From assembly GCA_004557805.1 (NCBI GenBank), contig SFFS01000130.1, positions 1 to 6,992 of the forward strand: 6,992 nt of DNA, given 5' to 3'. Positions within the stretch are counted from its first letter, which is position 1, and each line of letters starts with the position of its first letter. This stretch comes from Clostridiales bacterium (lineage in GTDB: Bacteria > Bacillota > Clostridia > Christensenellales > Aristaeellaceae). The position numbers and the translations under genes were made by a program. Below, piece by piece: positions 4,320 to 6,992 of the stretch. The notes below the pieces were generated by a model. It made no database searches and had not been told where the DNA came from. It worked only from the letters and a program-made list of their open reading frames with translations.

Positions 4320-6584
4320 ATGGATTTGAGCACGCTGAACCCGCAGCAAAGGGAGGCGGTCGAGGCTACGGAAGGCCCGGTGCTGATCCTGGCCGGGGCG
4401 GGTTCGGGAAAAACCCGTGCGCTGACCTGCCGCATCGCGCACCTTCTGGAACTGGGCGTGCCCGCCTCGCAGATCCTGGCGATTACCTTCACCAACAAGG
4501 CCGCCAGGGAAATGCGCGAGCGCATCGACCGGCTGACGGACAACCGCGCCGGAGATATGTGGGTTTCCACGTTCCACTCCTGCTGCGCGCGCATCCTCCG
4601 GCGCGATATCGAGCGGCTGGGCTATACCCGCAGCTTCACCATCTACGACGACGACGACCAGACGGCCGTTTTGAAGGACCTGTGCAAGAAGCTGAACATC
4701 GACGATAAGTATCTGCCGATTAAAGAGGTCCGCGCAAAGATTTCCGATGCGAAAAATCACCTGCTCGGGCCGGACGAGTGGTTCAAGCAGTCGGACCGCG
4801 ACTACCGCTGCCAGCTGATTCACGATTATTACACCGAATACGAGAAGCAGCTGCGCGGCGCGAACGCGCTCGATTTCGACGACCTGCTGGTGAAAACGCT
4901 CGAGCTGCTGGCGGACCATCCGCCGGTGCTGGAGGCGTATCGCAATCGCTTCCATTATATCCATGTAGACGAGTATCAGGATACGAACTACGCGCAGTAT
5001 ATGCTCGTGCGCCTGCTGGCGGGCGAGCGGCATAACGTGTGCGTCGTCGGCGACGACGATCAGTCCATCTATGGCTGGCGCGGCGCGGATATCCGCAACA
5101 TTCTGGAATTCGAGCAGGATTTCCCGGACTGCCGCGTTATCAAGCTCGAACAGAATTACCGCTCCACCTCCAACATCCTCGACGCGGCGAACAACATTAT
5201 CGCGCATAACGAAGGCCGCAAGGAGAAAAAGCTGTGGACGGAGCTGGGCGAGGGAACGCCTATCACGCTTTTTAACGCGGGCGACGAGCGCGAGGAGGCG
5301 GCCTGGGTGTGCGACCGCATCCGCCAGATGTGCAAGTCCGGCGAGGATTACGGCGATATCGCCATCCTCTACCGCATGAACGCGCAGAGCCGCGTTATGG
5401 AAGAAATGCTTGTGCGCGCGGGCCTGCCCTACCGCATCTACGGCGCGACGAAGTTCTACGATCGCCGCGAGGTCAAGGACATCGTGGCCTATCTGCGCAC
5501 GCTGGTCAACCCGGCCGATAACGTATCGCTGACGCGCATCATCAATACGCCGCGGCGCGCGATCGGAGATGCGACGATTGCGGAGCTGGGCCGCTGCGCG
5601 GCGGCGAAGGGCGAGCCGCTGTTCAACGTCATGCTCGAACCGCCCGAAACGCTGGCCAGCCGCGCGAGAAAGAGCGTTTCCGATTTCGCCGCGCTGATGA
5701 CGAACTTCATGGCCCTGCGCGAGGTGATGGGGCTTTCGGAGTTTGTGGAAAAGCTGATTGAAGAGACGAAGCTGGAGGAACAATACAAGCGCGAGGATTC
5801 GGACGAGGCGCGCGCGCGCGTGGAGAATATCCGCGAGTTCGTGGGCGCGGTGACCGAGTTCGAGCAGAAAACCGAGAACGCAACGCTCGACGCGTTCCTG
5901 GAAAACATCGCGCTGGTGAGCGATCTGGACAACATGCCCGAAAAGAGCAGCGCGATCTCGCTGATGAGCCTGCACAGCGCCAAAGGCCTCGAATTCGACG
6001 ACGTGTTCATCATCGGAATGGAGCAGGGGCTGTTCCCGTCGCATCTGGCGATGAACGAAAACCGCATGGAGGAGGAGCGCCGCCTGGCCTATGTGGGCGT
6101 GACGCGCGCAAAGAAGCGCCTGTTCCTCAGCTATGCCAGCCAGAGGATGCTGTACAACCAGGTGCAGCACAACGCGCGTTCGCAGTTCATCGACGAAATC
6201 CCGAAGCGGCTTCTGAACGATGAACTGACGCGGCACAGCCGCCCGATCGCCAATCCCGCGCTGCGCACGCGCGAGCAGATTCAGGCCGAGCGCGCGGCGA
6301 TCGTCAGTTCCCGCAACTTTGCGGGCGGGCGCTCCGGCGCGCTGAACATTCCGGGCGTGCAGAAGGGGTTCTCGCAATCGCTGGCGAAGCAGTTTGCGGC
6401 GCAGGCGGCGCAGGTGGCGCTGTTCAAGCCCGGCGACCGGGTGCTGCACCGCAAGTTCGGCGAGGGCAACGTCATTGAAATGCGCGGAAGCGGCGCGGAC
6501 TGCCGCGTGGTGATCGAATTTGCGGCGTACGGCCAGAAGGAATTCGCGGCCAGCATTGCGCCGATCGTCAAGGTGGATGATTGA
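4320..6584 (+). CDS. pcrA: ATP-dependent DNA helicase PcrA/UvrD
   Basis: A 754-residue superfamily 1A 3'-5' DNA helicase working in nucleotide-excision and replication-linked repair, plasmid rolling-circle replication and removal of stalled RNA polymerase. All helicase motifs are intact: Q-motif region LNPQQREAV (6-14), Walker A AGAGSGKT (25-32), Ia TFTNKAA (56-62), Walker B VDEYQD (216-221), III GDDDQSIYGWRGA (244-256), IV LEQNYRS (276-282), V LMSLHSAKGLEFDDVF (548-563) and VI EEERRLAYVGVTRAKK (584-599). After a variable linker (about 630-700) comes the C-terminal Tudor-like domain FKPGDRVLHRKFGEG (702-716), which in PcrA/UvrD contacts RNA polymerase. The length is close to Bacillus PcrA. 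AAGGAGG is 9 bases before the ATG. The stop is one base from the ligA start. The closely placed pcrB of Bacillus is absent here. Confidence 0.98.
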   Translation: MDLSTLNPQQREAVEATEGPVLILAGAGSGKTRALTCRIAHLLELGVPASQILAITFTNKAAREMRERIDRLTDNRAGDMWVSTFHSCCARILRRDIERLGYTRSFTIYDDDDQTAVLKDLCKKLNIDDKYLPIKEVRAKISDAKNHLLGPDEWFKQSDRDYRCQLIHDYYTEYEKQLRGANALDFDDLLVKTLELLADHPPVLEAYRNRFHYIHVDEYQDTNYAQYMLVRLLAGERHNVCVVGDDDQSIYGWRGADIRNILEFEQDFPDCRVIKLEQNYRSTSNILDAANNIIAHNEGRKEKKLWTELGEGTPITLFNAGDEREEAAWVCDRIRQMCKSGEDYGDIAILYRMNAQSRVMEEMLVRAGLPYRIYGATKFYDRREVKDIVAYLRTLVNPADNVSLTRIINTPRRAIGDATIAELGRCAAAKGEPLFNVMLEPPETLASRARKSVSDFAALMTNFMALREVMGLSEFVEKLIEETKLEEQYKREDSDEARARVENIREFVGAVTEFEQKTENATLDAFLENIALVSDLDNMPEKSSAISLMSLHSAKGLEFDDVFIIGMEQGLFPSHLAMNENRMEEERRLAYVGVTRAKKRLFLSYASQRMLYNQVQHNARSQFIDEIPKRLLNDELTRHSRPIANPALRTREQIQAERAAIVSSRNFAGGRSGALNIPGVQKGFSQSLAKQFAAQAAQVALFKPGDRVLHRKFGEGNVIEMRGSGADCRVVIEFAAYGQKEFAASIAPIVKVDD

Positions 6585-6585
6585 T

Positions 6586-6992
6586 ATGGCGGATGAAAAT
6601 CGTATGCGCCAGCTCGTGGACCGTCTCAATGAGACGGCCCGCGCTTATTATGTGCTGGATAACCCGGTCATTTCCGATAAGGAATGGGATGCGATGTACG
6701 ACGAGCTCGTCCGGCTCGAGCGCGAGACGGGCGAAACGCTTCCCGACAGTCCGACCCACCGCGTGGGCGGCGAGCCGCTTGCGGCGTTTCAGCAGCACCG
6801 GCACGAGGCGCGGCTGTGGAGCCTGGATAAGGCGCAGTCGATCGGGGCGCTGCGCGAATGGGCCGCGCGCGCCGAAAAGCTCTGGCGCGAGGCGAACGAC
6901 GGCGGCGCGAACCTGCCGCCGCTGAGCTATGTGGTGGAATACAAGTTCGACGGGCTGACCGTCAGCCTTACCTACGAAAACGGCCGGCTCAC
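6586..6992 (+). CDS. ligA: NAD-dependent DNA ligase LigA, N-terminal 135 codons (3' end outside window)
   Basis: Seals nicks in duplex DNA using NAD+ as adenylate donor, in replication and repair. The visible part covers domain Ia and the start of the adenylation domain. Domain Ia shows the NMN-binding pattern ARAYYVLDNPVISDKEWD (18-35); by alignment with E. coli LigA, Tyr21, Asp31 and Asp35 are kept, while His23 is Tyr22 and Tyr35 is Trp34. SPTHRVGGEPL (55-65) and RLWSLDKAQS (76-85) replace the usual SPT.RVG..P and PMLSLD blocks. The catalytic lysine is Lys120 in EYKFDGLTVSL (119-129). AAGGTGG, inside the end of pcrA, serves as ribosome site 9 bases before the ATG. Nucleotidyltransferase, OB, zinc, HhH and BRCT parts lie beyond the window. 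Identity is secure despite truncation. Confidence 0.95.
   Translation, partial: MADENRMRQLVDRLNETARAYYVLDNPVISDKEWDAMYDELVRLERETGETLPDSPTHRVGGEPLAAFQQHRHEARLWSLDKAQSIGALREWAARAEKLWREANDGGANLPPLSYVVEYKFDGLTVSLTYENGRL

Noticed and set aside
4236..6629. A 797-codon open frame on the minus strand opposite pcrA
   Set aside because: It lies antisense to a gene with every helicase motif intact. Its protein is full of Arg, Ala, His and Val with no recognisable domain, as expected for the antisense frame of a GC-rich gene, and it has no ribosome site.

Overview
The window looks like chromosomal DNA from a GC-rich member of the Firmicutes, most likely the Clostridia. The reasons are the gene order yerC-like, pcrA, ligA (matching the yerC-pcrB-pcrA-ligA region of Bacillus, but without pcrB here), strong GGAGG-type ribosome binding sites, near-consensus sigma-A promoters with 17-base spacers, a DUF1653 protein, and a small secreted protein with the YHS...PCxxC tail common in clostridial exported proteins. 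The genus cannot be fixed from this sequence. No mobile element, CRISPR array, tRNA or rRNA was seen.

Layout. Positions 1-3816 are read on the minus strand. From right to left they hold a secreted protein (3265-3816), a DUF1653 protein (2936-3178) with its own consensus promoter and a clear terminator, a two-gene operon of a D-2-hydroxyacid dehydrogenase (1876-2823) and an amidohydrolase-2 family enzyme (1060-1857), and the N-terminal 303 codons of pyruvate kinase (1-911), which runs out of the window. From 4019 onward everything is on the plus strand: a TrpR-like repressor of the YerC family (4019-4318), the UvrD/PcrA helicase (4320-6584) and the first 135 codons of NAD-dependent DNA ligase (6586-6992, cut by the window edge). 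Adjacent genes in this operon are separated by one base each, so they are probably co-transcribed and translationally coupled. The divergent intergenic region 3817-4018 carries a promoter in each direction and a small hairpin. No gene-free stretch exceeds about 200 bases.

How the genes work together. PcrA and LigA are DNA repair and replication housekeeping enzymes, and the YerC-like repressor sits first in their operon. Pyruvate kinase is the last step of glycolysis. The dehydrogenase/amidohydrolase pair looks like a small accessory catabolic or detoxifying operon with unknown substrate.

Most of the window is ordinary housekeeping sequence. The features most worth a second look are a perfect 12+12 inverted repeat that encloses the -35 box of the pyruvate kinase promoter, the single missing cysteine in the otherwise well-kept metal-binding-like tail of the secreted protein, the dehydrogenase/amidohydrolase pair with an apparently NADPH-type cofactor loop, and the direct fusion of the YerC-like regulator into the pcrA-ligA operon.
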